DNA of 64,000 nt. It comes from Avena insularis (lineage: Eukaryota; Streptophyta; Magnoliopsida; Poales; Poaceae). The DNA is taken from assembly GCA_023614405.1 (NCBI GenBank), contig CM042685.1, forward strand, positions 188,204,257 through 188,268,256, given 5' to 3'. The notes under the pieces are model-generated. The model was given only the letters and a program-made list of their open reading frames with translations. It was not told where the DNA came from and made no database searches. The stretch's first letter is position 1, and each line of letters begins with the position of its first letter. Positions 23,501 to 34,277 of this stretch are shown piece after piece. A program made the translations under genes and the position numbers.

Positions 23501-24888
23501 ACTTTGCGGGTGGCTTTTCTGGTTCGAATCGTTTTTCTGTGGGAGAAGAGAGGGAGTGGGTTGCTGGGCTTAGTGGCTAGCTGGGCTGGGCTACTTTCTA
23601 TTCCCTTTTTTTGATCTGTTTCTTTTTCTTTTTCTTGATTTCTTTTTCTGTTTTGATTTTGTTTAAATGTTTTCAAACCTTGTTTGAATTCAAACCTTGT
23701 TCAAAAGTTCAGTATAATTCCATACTGTTTAAACATGTAATTTAAATAATATTTTAGGAATAATTCTACTATTTTTCTTATGTTTTATCCTTTATTAAAA
23801 TAAGCATATGCCATTATTCATATGAGTTTAAATATATTTTCAAACTCTTATTTTAATATTCCAATTTTTCACAAAACCTTATCAGTAGGTTTATTTATTT
23901 AATTTAGGGTGTCAAATAATTCTCCTGGACTTATTTTGGAACATTTTTAATATGATTTATTAATCAATCAAATTGGATATTTGTTTTAATTCCAATGAAA
24001 TTAAATATAGCTTTAATTCCTTAAATTTTATTTGGAAGATTTCTTTGATCTTATTTAAGTTAATTAAATATATTTTAATCCACTTGGGTAAATTCCAAAT
24101 ATTTTTTTCCCATGATTTAATTAATCATTTCTTAATAGGGATTTTATCTTTATTCAAATAGAATAGGATTTGGTCAAAGACATTTTATTTTATTTGGAAA
24201 ATTCTTTATCTATTTATTTTATTTGGATTTGGATTATATTCATTCCATTTGCTTATGGATTAGGCCAAGATTTAATTTGGTCTTTAAATATTCCTCATTT
24301 ATTATTTCTTTCTTTATCTTATAAAATCCATATCTTTTTATTTATAGATCCAAACTTGGTGATTCCAATTTGTAAAATCTTATTTAATATTTATTTATCC
24401 TTTTAAATGTCCTTAGGATTATTTGTTCACCATTTGGTATGGAGTTTTAGATAGGTGCTTTATTAGCATTGGAAATTCAATTTCCTGATCTTATTAAATT
24501 CATAAGATTTTATTTATGGTTCCAAATTGAATGAAATCAATTTCTATGGTTTTATAATATTTATATTTGTCATTCTTGATCATTTATAAATGTTTGTTGA
24601 CAAAATTTTATATGGATCAAAACCATGGTCTTGTAGATAACATGGAAATGTTTTTATTCCATTAAGGGTTCTAGAGTTTTGGTTTATTTTCCAATTGTTT
24701 AAATTCCAAGATGCATTCCACTTGATTTGTATTTAGTTGGGTTCAAATATTAATCAAAGTTTGTTCAAGCTGGGATTTTAGTTTCCAATTAGAAACAAAA
24801 GTTTCCTTCCACCCTATATTTCAACAATTATTTATTTTGTTTATTTATTTTTCATATTACAAGATTTGGAAAATCTTGGGATGTGACA
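20501..24888 (-). mobile_element. Gypsy solo LTR (same family as element D)
   Basis: A 4,388-bp LTR begins TGTCACATCCCAAG on the minus strand at 24888 and ends at 20501 (CCTATACA on the minus strand). Perfect TTATG duplications flank it (20496-20500 and 24889-24893). There is no internal region, so two LTRs recombined to leave one. It aligns along its length with 28097-32495 and 34278-38042 but is more diverged from them than they are from each other, so it is older. The GC-rich middle (22560-23450) produces several short frames on both strands; I see no gene there. Confidence 0.95.
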
Positions 24889-24893
24889 TTATG

Positions 24894-25886
24894 CTAAACT
24901 TGTTGAGGATTTTAAGCACCTCGAAAGTGGCTCTCGGGTCGTTAAGAGGGAGCTCATCAAACTCACTGAGTCGCATGAGCAACTTAAAGCTTCATATTCC
25001 AAAGAGCTTGCCAAGTTACCCTCGCCTCTCGCTAATAATGATGATGCTTGTGCTACTAACTATATTTCTTGTGAAGCATCTATTTTGAAGGAGAATGTTG
25101 ATCTAAAGGCTCAACTTGCGTTGCTAACTAGCAACTATGTGAAATTAGAAGAAAGTCATGTTAAGCTCTCAAGCTCACATGAGGATCTTCTAGTCTCCCA
25201 TGGTAGGCTAAAGTTAGCTCATGAGGCCATCATGTCAAAGGTAACATCTAGTGGGCCTCATGTAGACATTAGCACTATATCTACTCCAAATGTTAAATTG
25301 TCATGTGCTAGTCCTTGTAGTTCATCCTCTCACAACCATGATATATCTCGTGATGAATTACATTCCGTGCCTTTTTGCTCTAACAATGTAGCATCTACTT
25401 CCTCTAGTGTTTTTGTTGAAACTAACCATGTAGAGGAAATCAAAAGGCTCAAGGCTCAAGTCACTTCTTTGAAGAATGACTTGAAAAAGGGGCATCAAGG
25501 GAAGGTCGCACTCAACAAAACTTGAGTGTGCAAAAATTCCCCAATGACAAGAGTGGGCTTGGATTCAACTCCAATTTTAAGAAAAAGTCCACTATCAAGT
25601 TGAAGCACAAGGACAACAAGAAGAATGGCCAAGATCAAGTCAAGAATCCGGCCAACATTGTTTGCTTCAAGTGCAAGGAAGAAGGGAACCATGTTAGATC
25701 TTGCCCATTGAAGAAAAAGCCTCTTAGTGTGAAGCAACAAGGGAAGCAGCCTCAAGCTCCACCTCAATTTATTAATGGGCCTCTTCCTAAGAGGACTACT
25801 CGAGCTCTTCCTCGAGTTTTGTCTTCACCTAAGAAGAAAGATGGCAAGAGTAGAACTTGCTACATATGCCGTAAGAAAGGGCACAT
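24894..25886 (+). pseudogene. Element B gag, coiled-coil and zinc-knuckle part
   Basis: This resumes gag after the solo LTR. It encodes a long coiled coil (LKAQLALLTSNYVKLEESHV, KLSSSHEDLLVSHGRLKLAH), a Ser-rich linker, a second helical stretch, and then two zinc-knuckle blocks: CFKCKEEGNHVRSC at about 25670-25715 and the start of a second, CYICRKKGH, cut by the Cassandra-like insertion at 25892. A frame change lies at about 25520. The coiled coil plus paired knuckles match the extended Gag of the Maximus/SIRE lineage. Confidence 0.82.
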
Positions 25887-25891
25887 TTCTT

Positions 25892-26174
25892 TGTGAGACC
25901 CTGGCGCATGGTTCAATAGGATTGATAGGAAACCCATACCAACAAGTTGCCACTTCTTTTCTGAAAGCTCATTTGAAAAGAACTCTAAGGTTAAGCATGC
26001 TTTGCCTAGAGCAATTCTAGGATGGGTGACCGACTGGGAAGTGGGTACTGGGTGCGCACGAGTGAGGACAAAGTGCGCAGAAAAGACTAGTGTTGGTCTA
26101 TGGGGTTAGTCTAGAGATCCTATTGAGCTGCCAGAAGTGACAACCATCGGTCCGGAGTGACCGAGGGTGTTACA
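25892..26174 (+). mobile_element. Cassandra-like TRIM solo LTR carrying 5S rRNA sequence
   Basis: A 283-bp insertion begins TGTGAGACCC and ends GGGTGTTACA. TTCTT duplications at 25887-25891 and 26175-26179 flank it. Size, TG...CA ends and an internal 5S-derived block fit Cassandra, a non-coding TRIM family whose LTRs carry a 5S gene. Only one LTR is present. It interrupts the second zinc knuckle of element B gag, so it arrived later. Confidence 0.9.
25983..26063 (+). other. 5S rRNA-derived segment with Pol III internal promoter
   Basis: The stretch contains gaactctaaggttaagcatg then 'ctaggatgggtgacc' and 'ctgggaagt', which line up in order with the A box, intermediate element and C box of plant 5S rRNA. 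The 5' third of 5S is poorly matched and the 3' end diverges, so this is not a 5S gene. It may retain some Pol III promoter activity; that is inference. Confidence 0.85.
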
Positions 26175-26179
26175 TTCTT

Positions 26180-26523
26180 CCTCATGCACTATTGGTATCT
26201 CCTCATCCAACCCTATCATTATTGATGATGCTTATTCTCTTTGTAAGGATGAGGTTCGCAATATGTTTGCCAAGTTTGTTGGTGCCCAATGTGGTGTCAA
26301 GAAAAGAACCATTTGGGTTGCCAAGCCTATTGTGCCTAACTTCTTAGGACCCAACTTGGTGGGGACCAACAAGCCAAAACTTGATCAATACGTGTTTTGG
26401 AGGGCATTGGAGACTTGGCTACATCATGAAGAATTGAGGGATCTTCACCATTGTATTGGTCAAAGTCAAGTAATGTGGATTATATTGCCTCTATTATTTA
26501 TCCAATGTTCCTCCTTGCGGTAA
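26180..26523 (+). pseudogene. Element B gag, C-terminal part
   Basis: It encodes NMFAKFVGAQCGVKKRTIWV followed by PNFLGPNLVGTNKP. The same pattern (YYVGPFDEYIAWSIWVPK, then TNMKGPIEKWVPK) closes gag in element C at about 55826-55930, which confirms that B and C are one lineage. No protease, integrase or RT follows; the sequence passes into non-coding DNA. Confidence 0.72.
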
Positions 26524-28096
26524 CAAATGCTTAACTCATTACATTGAAAGTTACTTGCCCCCTTGTGCATGGGTTGGTTTTGTATCTTCCATGCTTTTAT
26601 ACATGTTGTGCTTTCCACTTAATTATCTTGAGGTATCAAGCATATTTGTGTATGATTAGGTGGCACACCATGTATGTGTGTTTCTTGTGTTTGAGCCTTA
26701 CTTGGTTATATATGGTATCTTATTTGGCTCTTTTGAGAGATTAATGGATTATCCCATTTTGGGGGAGTGTTATGCTTGGGCATTCCACAATCCTAAAATT
26801 GTGTGTACATGAGGAATACCACCTAGTATTTATATTGGATTATTGTCTAGTCTCGATGTGGTATAATTCTCATGAGAAATTTAAGTTTTGTAATGTCCAT
26901 TAATTATCTCTATTTGTATCATTTTGCCTCGTGTTGGTTTTATGGTAGTATCACATTATGGGGGAGTCATATGCTTAGTGCATATTACAATCATAGAAAA
27001 TGTGAACATTCGAGGTTGTGTCACTTAGAATTGATATTGATAATTATCTAGCTCCTATGTGACACATTTGCTCATACAAGTTCCAATTTGCTTGAATGCC
27101 TTTATTGCTCAAATATTGGATCTTGTATGTGAGAGTGCTTCTTGGTATGTGTTTCCTCATATTTAGATATATATATCCGCATGGAAATCATTTGCTTCAA
27201 GTTACCCTAATCACTAGTGATTGTGTGACTATTGGAAGCTACCAAGATCTTGTTTGAAGTTTCATGCTCAATTCTTATATTTAGTTGCATTCTTCTTGTG
27301 GTGACTATGATCTTAGATATCCATGCAAGCTACCTTGGGAAAATTATTCCCGATATTTCTTGTCCTTGGACAGTGAGTACTAAATTATGGTAGAATTTAT
27401 TGATCATATTCACTTTGGACTTTGCTTAAGCTTGTCCTATATTTGGCCAAGTAAATGTTTTGTGTGCTCCCATGTATTCCTTGCTATTTTTGGATCCTTT
27501 TATTTTATTGGTATCCTCTTGTGTTTTATTTAATGTAGGTAGTAGTGATGATCTCATTTGTGTGCCTTTTGCATTCAAAAGGAAAATCCTACATAATGCA
27601 CTATCCATGGGGGAGCTCTCCTATATTATTTAGAACATTCATATTTATGCTTCTTTGTTTGATCCATATTGGGTTTTTTGTGCTTGGAACCTCAATCTTT
27701 TCGTTTTGGTATTTTGTGCCATCCTTGAAAAGTTTGGGGAAATTGGTTTCTTGTTGGAACCTTGATATTTTAGGGAGTTGGTTTTGTCTCATTCCTTGTT
27801 TCATGATTTGACCATTTTAGAATGAGATAAATCCTTGAGCATTTTTATTTCTATCTACCTTTTGCTCTTTGGCTTTAGCCTAGTTCATTTGTTGACCTTG
27901 TGATCTTTCATGTATTGAATTCGTTCTTTGATATAATTTGGACATCGTTTGTCATGTCACACTCTTGTGTGTGCAATATCGATTTACTTGGTGTTTTTGT
28001 TCAAATTGTATCTCCTTTTTGGTTCTTGAAAGCTTTATGCATGCATATTTACTACATATCTATATTATGGCATGCTTGCTTTCTTTGATCCAATAT
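26524..28096 (+). other. Element B 3' non-coding region, part 1
   Basis: No gene is seen. It contains purine blocks resembling polypurine tracts: tttgggggagtg at about 26758, tatgggggagtc at about 26957 and catgggggagctc at about 27606. The first two head degenerate repeats of roughly 200 bp. Repeated tract-like blocks before the 3' LTR occur in SIRE-lineage elements. Confidence 0.65.
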
Positions 28097-31000
28097 TGTA
28101 GAGGTCCCCACCTTTAATAAGGTAGAGATCCCTGTGTTTACAATGCTAGTCCCTGGATCAATAGCTAGCATCCACAGTTAAGATGTAATATCAAGAAACA
28201 AAGGTCATCATACAATTTTATAACCAGGAATAAAATAGTTTATTACATCTTACATAGCTCATTTGGCTATCTCATTACAATGCAGCAGAAATAACTATAG
28301 CATGGAGTCCTTCATCTTCAAAGTGCCACAGACAATCATGTTGGTTGTAGACTTGTAATCCTATTAAACACACTTCACTAACATCAAACAAACCTGCAAC
28401 ATAATAAGTTGCAGCCACAAGGGTCAATACATTTGAATTGTATTGGCAAGTTTCACTACTATGTAGAAATAAGTGGAACCTATCAATATATGCATATTTG
28501 GCTAAGTAGGGTTTAGGCTCATTTGCAGAAAGCAATATAGATTTATCCTATCTTTTCAAAATAGTTTTGATCATTTGAAAAATATTTCTGAACTCCTTGG
28601 AAAACTCCAAGTGCTTCTAATCCCGTGTCGACACCATCAAGTTTTACTTTGAGAAATTGGAATGTCGAGATCTTCCATAGCTTCAGTCCTTAGTTGCTCA
28701 GAATTGTCCATAACCGGGGACAGGCTAAGTACTTAGAATTTTATCTTCCATAGAAGTTGTACACTTTACCCACATGACACAATCTCGTCTTGACGCCACC
28801 AGTGGCCGCTGGATAAGTACACACCAAATGGAGTACCGGCAGATCAAGAATGTGACAAATTCTTTCCATAAAAGTCCTCCCAATACATAATGCTAGCTTG
28901 TCTACCAGGCACCAATGTAAGGATATATTTCCAATACATAATTCTAGTTAACCTGAAGATGCCAATGCAAGGGTCTTCCACTATGTAGTTGACTAAGCCA
29001 GAGCCCATTTAACATGTGGCTGTACACGGAAGCCACTGTATGAGAAACATGTTCAATCTCCAAGTCCCTGGGTGGTTTTCTTCTAGTGCACATACAAAAA
29101 GATAGCCATATAAACATGGTTCCCTTTGTTGCCACCTTGTCCAAATTGAGTATCCTCATTCCACCCAGGTGGTTCGTTGAGTACTTGTTTTATTATATAA
29201 AACATATATTTTTCCAACACTTCATATAATCATGATATGGTATTCCATCCCAAGTCTATAGAAGGGCTAATCATACTACAACTATGATGTTTTCACTAAG
29301 GAAGATGGATTTCCTAATAGGACATAGCATAGCATAATAACATAGTAGCCCTATCATCCATACTACAAAAATACCACTAAGTGTAGTGAAAATAGTAGGA
29401 CATGGATGATAGTGTCACTTGCCTTTTTAGTAGAGAATATTGGTTTACTCCTTGATCTTGCAAATATCACACACTTCAAACTTCACTACAATTCAATCAA
29501 GCAAGCACATATTCAAACTAGCATTCAAACAATTCACCACATAAAACAATAAGATCAAGCAATGCATGCAAGCATGCAAAATATAGTTTTATTTGAAAAA
29601 GTGGTTTCTAGTAAGCTCTAAACATTTTAAAGCTCCTATTGGTCATTTACAAAAGTGGTAAAACCATTTAAATTCAATTTGGTGAAAATGTCCATTTAAA
29701 TCATTTTTGTTTTGCTAAAAATGATTTAAATCAAAGTAATATTTTGTAGTGTTAGCTAGACATATTTTTAAACACAAATGTTAGTGTTTATGTTTAATGG
29801 GTTTAATATTAATACATTTGCAAAAGGTTTCATCCAAATTCCCATTTTTAATTCAAAGCAATATTTGCTAGAAATGCCTTTAAGAAAGTAATGATTTACT
29901 AAGGTTCATCAATTATATTTTTAAATCCTAAAACTTGGTGTTTAGGGTCAAGGAGTTTAAATCAAACCATTTTCCAAAAGGTTTTACTTTGAAGCATTTT
30001 TAAACCATAACCAATATTTTTATTTAGCTAGAGATGCTTTTATTCCATGATTTAATTCCTAAGTGTCACCAAATATATTTTTAAATCTACAAGTTTGTTC
30101 TTAGGGTTAGTAGGTTCAAAACCGTCCATTTACAAAATATTTTGCCCTAAAAATATTTTTAGAATAAATTTTATACTCAAAATAAGCCTACATATGTTTC
30201 TGCATAAACAACCAATTTTACAGAAGCAAAATACTAAACAAAGTGCATGATTGGAAAGGTTTTGTTTTCCTGATTCCAATGATATAAAATTTGCAAAATT
30301 TGGACGTGTGGATTAAAAGTTATGAATTTTGCAAGTTTGAACATCTAATAGATATATTTCTGTTTTTAAATCTATACCTAGGCCATGTGTCTTAACCTTA
30401 CTGGCGCTTACCGGTTCACGCGGATCGTGCTCCGTGGGCTGTTGGATCTAAAGCGCATCGCACGGCTCGGATCGCTCGTGACGCTTGGATCTAATCCTAC
30501 GGTTCTAAACACGATGACCACAGATGGGCGGCGCTGGCGGCGGCTGACGGCGGCGCGTGCTCAGGCGGTGATGTTGCCGACGAACCAGGAAGCGCGAGAG
30601 AGGGAGGGGACCATTACCGAACTCGTCGCGATGAGGAGAAGCTCGAGATGGTCTCAGCTACTCGAGGGGCGCACGGGAGCGGCGGTGATTGCTCGTCGGA
30701 GTTCGCGGCGACGTCAGGTGCTTTCAGGTGTGGTTGTTGCCGACGCTACAAGGCACAAAAAGGCGAGGCAGAGGGTTCGTTAGACACGGGAGAGAGTGGC
30801 GATCATAGGAGCATCATCGATAGGGATAGGCGAGGTCGGAGTTACCGGGGGAGGGTCGCCGGAGTTGGGGAAGTTCTCGGTGGCGCTCGGGTATTGTCCT
30901 TGCCGAAGCTCTGGGGCACGCGCGGCCAAGCAGGTGGCACTCGGAGATGCGCAAGAGGCTGCTGGTCAAGCTCGTGCAAGTCAGGGGGTAAGGCAGTGGC

Positions 31001-32495
31001 TGGGCTCGCCGGAATCGGCCGGGAATCATGTCGGAGGCAGTGGCGTTGCTGCGAGAAATTGGAGCAGCCCTAGGGCTCCGGTGGAATGTGGACTGAGGAG
31101 AAAGGGAGAGGGGCGTTTAACCGGGTACGATTGCAGGGAGTAATCTCTGCAGCATCAATGCGAATTGATCAACTTAAAGGATGGCAGAAATGGCGAGGCG
31201 CGGTCGTCGCGGGGTAGACGATGATGACAGGGCAGGTGGGGTCCAGCGGTCAGCGAAGAGAGGAGGTGCGCATGGGGCCTTCTGTTCAGTGACCGTGCGG
31301 GTGAGAACGTGAGTGAGAAAAACGTTTTGGGGGAGAGGGGAAGGTGGGCTCGCTGCTGGGCTTTAGTTGGGCCAGATGGGTTGGGTTGCTTCTTTCCCTT
31401 TTTTTATTCTGAATCTTTTTCTTTTTCCTTTTCTGTTTTGATTTTTGTTCAAATAATTCAAACCCCATTCGAATTCAAACCTTTGCCAAACTTTGAGTAT
31501 ATTTTAATACTGTTTATTAACATATTCTAAAGTCCATTTTAGAATATTTCTTTTATTCTTTTCGGGTCTATTATTTATTTAAAAATAGACATTTGTCTTT
31601 ATTCAAATAGGATTTTAAATAGGTTTTCAAACTTCTATTTGAATTCCAAATTTTTGTCAAACCTTTTTCAGTAGATTTTATTTATTCAATAATGCAAACA
31701 ATTCACTTTGAATTATTATTTAAACTACTTTAATATGATTTAATGTTCATTTAAATTGGGAATTGTCTTTATTAAATAAAATTGGATATTAATAAATCCT
31801 TATAATCCTTTACTCTTTTTACTAATCAATAATTTTTCATATCATTTGTTTGGCCAAGATTTAATTTGATTTTTAAATATTCCTTATTTATTTATTTCTT
31901 CCTTTGCCTTATAAAATCCATATCTTTTTATTTAAAGATCCAAAATTGGTGATTCCAATTTGCATAACTTTATTTAATATTTGTTTATCTTTTTAAATTC
32001 CTTTAGAATTTATTTGCTCAATATTTGTCATGGATTTTAGATACGGCTTTATTAGCTTTGGAAATTAATTCCTTTTATCTCAATAAATTCATAAGTTTTT
32101 ATCTATGACTCCAAATTGAGTGAAACCAATTTCTATGGTTTTATAATATTCTTATTTATCATTCTTGATCATTTATAAATGTTTGATGCTAAAATTTTAT
32201 ATGGATCAAATCCATAGTCTTAGAGAGATCTTGGAAATGAATTATTCCATTAGGGTTTTAGGGTTTTGATTTAACTTTCCAAGTGTTTAAATTTCAAGAT
32301 ACTTTATTGATGAATGCATTTCACTTGATTGAAATTTTGATTGATTCCCTTTTCATTCAAGGTTTGTTCAAGATGGGTTTTGATGTTTCCATTTGGAATC
32401 AAAAAGTTTCTTTTCACCCTAAATTTCAACATTTATTTATTTTGTTTCTTTATTTTTTTCACATTTCAAAATTTGGAAAAAATTGGGATGTGACA
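28097..32495 (-). mobile_element. Element D 3' LTR
   Basis: A 4,399-bp LTR begins TGTCACATCCC at 32495 on the minus strand. Its two edges are AT-rich and its middle is GC-rich (about 30395-31350). It keeps a stretch of about 650 bp (29858-30510) that is missing from the other LTR. Frames in the GC-rich part are shared with the other LTR but show no domain and no consistent start; I treat them as chance. Confidence 0.92.
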
Positions 32496-32685
32496 GGCTA
32501 CTACCCTTAAAAGAAATCTCGTCCTGAGATTTGGGAAGGCTAGGGTTACAAGTTGGCTTGAAGACAACTAGGGTACTACCACCCTTAAAAGAAAGTCTTA
32601 TAGGGTTACATTGATGGTTCACTTGACTATGGGTTTAATGATTGATATCTAAACAAGGAATCCTTATTTGACTCAACTGAGTTAA
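32496..32685 (-). other. Element D 3' untranslated region and weak polypurine tract
   Basis: Between gag and the LTR the minus strand has cttttaagggtag close to the LTR edge, a weak polypurine tract. Nothing else is seen in this stretch. Confidence 0.5.
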
Positions 32686-33701
32686 CTAATTCCTGTCATC
32701 CACATTATCCAATTCTTCAAGGGTTCCATGCATGTCGATGTGGTTCACATGTCCTTTCTGGGCTACATTGGAGTCACTTCCGTTGGAGTTTCTAGCATCC
32801 TTTTTCTTTTTCTTCTCTGGACAGTCTGATGCATAGTGTCCAAGTTCCTTACAATTATTGCACTGCAACTGGCTAATATCTTTCTTCCTGGAGTTGCCAT
32901 GTTAGTTCTGACCAAGGTCATCTCCATTGTCAGTATCATTCCCATTATTATCACTTCATTGTTGTTGTGGTGATGCTGATGTGGTCTAGAATCTTCATTG
33001 CTCTTTTTGAATGAACGCTTCTTTTGTGATGATCCTGAGTGATTCTTGAGTTTATGCTTTCTATTTCTATTCTCAACTTGATTCATCTTATTTTCCAAGA
33101 TGGTGGCTTTGTCACAGAGTGATTGATAAGTTGGGACATAGGCAACAGACAGTTGCAGGTTCAACTCATCATTAAGTCCTTCGAGGAATTTCTCCTTCCT
33201 CTTAGCATCTGTATCAACTTCATCCGGTGCATAGCGTGCCAGATTGTTGAACTCCTCAATGTACTCAGCCACACTGAGGTGACACTGTTTCAGATTGTGG
33301 AACTCCTTTTTATTCAAGTTCATCACTCCAGATGAGATGTCAGTTGTACGGAAGCCATCCTCAAAAATATCCCAAGTCACATCCTCAAGGGGAGTGGTGA
33401 TCTGAAAGTTGTCCCACCATGTTGCTGCTGGCCCTTCAAGCAAATATGCTGCAAACCTAACTTTTTCCTCGTCGGTGCAGCCAATAGTCACTAAGTCCTT
33501 GTTCACCGAACGTAACCAGTCATTGGCTACCATTGGATCAGTTGTTCCAGAGAACCTTGCAGGCCTCAGTTTCAGAAATCTAGTGAGCATGTCAAGCACT
33601 GGAGGATTATTCTGATTGTTGTTGTTATTGTTGTTCTGATTTTGCATAAACTGTGTCATCATCTGCGTCAGTTGAGCTTGAGCTGTCATCAACTGTTGCA
33701 T
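32686..33701 (-). pseudogene. Element D gag with zinc knuckle
   Basis: The ATG at 33701 opens a Gln/Asn-rich N-terminus (a run of seven Asn), followed by the capsid core: ARFSGTTDPMVANDWLRSVN, AYLLEGPAATWWDNFQI, FHNLKQCHLSVAEYIEEFNN and RKEKFLEGLNDELNLQLSVA. This is a Retrotrans_gag domain. The CCHC knuckle CNNCKELGHYASDC at about 32830-32868 lies in a different frame, so one indel near 32900-32960 separates it from the capsid. The capsid frame itself is uninterrupted for about 250 residues, which is unusual in this window. Gag assembles particles; without pol, this element could supply only Gag. Confidence 0.87.
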
Positions 33702-34263
33702 CTCGGGAGTGATGTAGTTGTTGTTTTGGTTGGGGTTGGCACGACGGGAGGCATCTGTTGGTTTGATAGGGATAAGTAATGATAGATAGACCTAAAGAAG
33801 TTCTAACACACAACCCAAAACAATCAAGTTCAAGCAAACAATCAACAAGCAACTATTCACTTAACAACTTATGAGCTTAACTCACGAGTTGGAGGAAACA
33901 ACAAGTTTTCTTGAAACAATCAACTTAGTATAGTCATACCTCATAGGTCAATATAATCCATATACTAACATGATTTCAATGTCTTAGATAGTTGGTAGGC
34001 AATCTAATGTTCTCTTGGTTCTCACTTGTAGTGCTTAGTGATGTCTAAGTTGAAGTCCTTGGTGAAACTAAAGTTGAAGTCAATGGTCATGGTGAAGGCT
34101 TTGTCCATCAAGTTTGAAAAGGAAGAGATGTAGAATCAAAACCAAAAGGTTGAGGAAAGAGTTTACAAGATTGTTTGTAAATAAGTTTTGGAACAAATAC
34201 AACTCCTATTTTTCTAAGGGGTTTTGTCCAATCCTAGGGTTACAATCTTACAGGCAACACAGT
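33702..34263 (-). other. Element D leader
   Basis: This lies between the primer-binding site and the gag ATG. The gag frame continues open for about 30 codons upstream of 33701 without an obvious ATG. No other gene is seen. Confidence 0.5.
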
Positions 34264-34275
34264 GCTCTGATACCA
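34264..34275 (-). other. Element D primer-binding site
   Basis: The minus strand reads TGGTATCAGAGC, complementary to initiator tRNA-Met, two bases from the LTR edge at 34278. It fixes the minus orientation. Confidence 0.93.
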
Positions 34276-34277
34276 TC

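Noticed and set aside
25983..26063. A functional 5S rRNA gene
   Set aside because: Only the central promoter blocks match; the 5' part and the 3' end diverge, and it sits between the ends of a Cassandra-like LTR.
30385..31143. Several plus-strand frames of 110-140 codons in element D LTR
   Set aside because: They lie wholly within a non-coding LTR, overlap one another in three frames and are only partly kept in the paired LTR.
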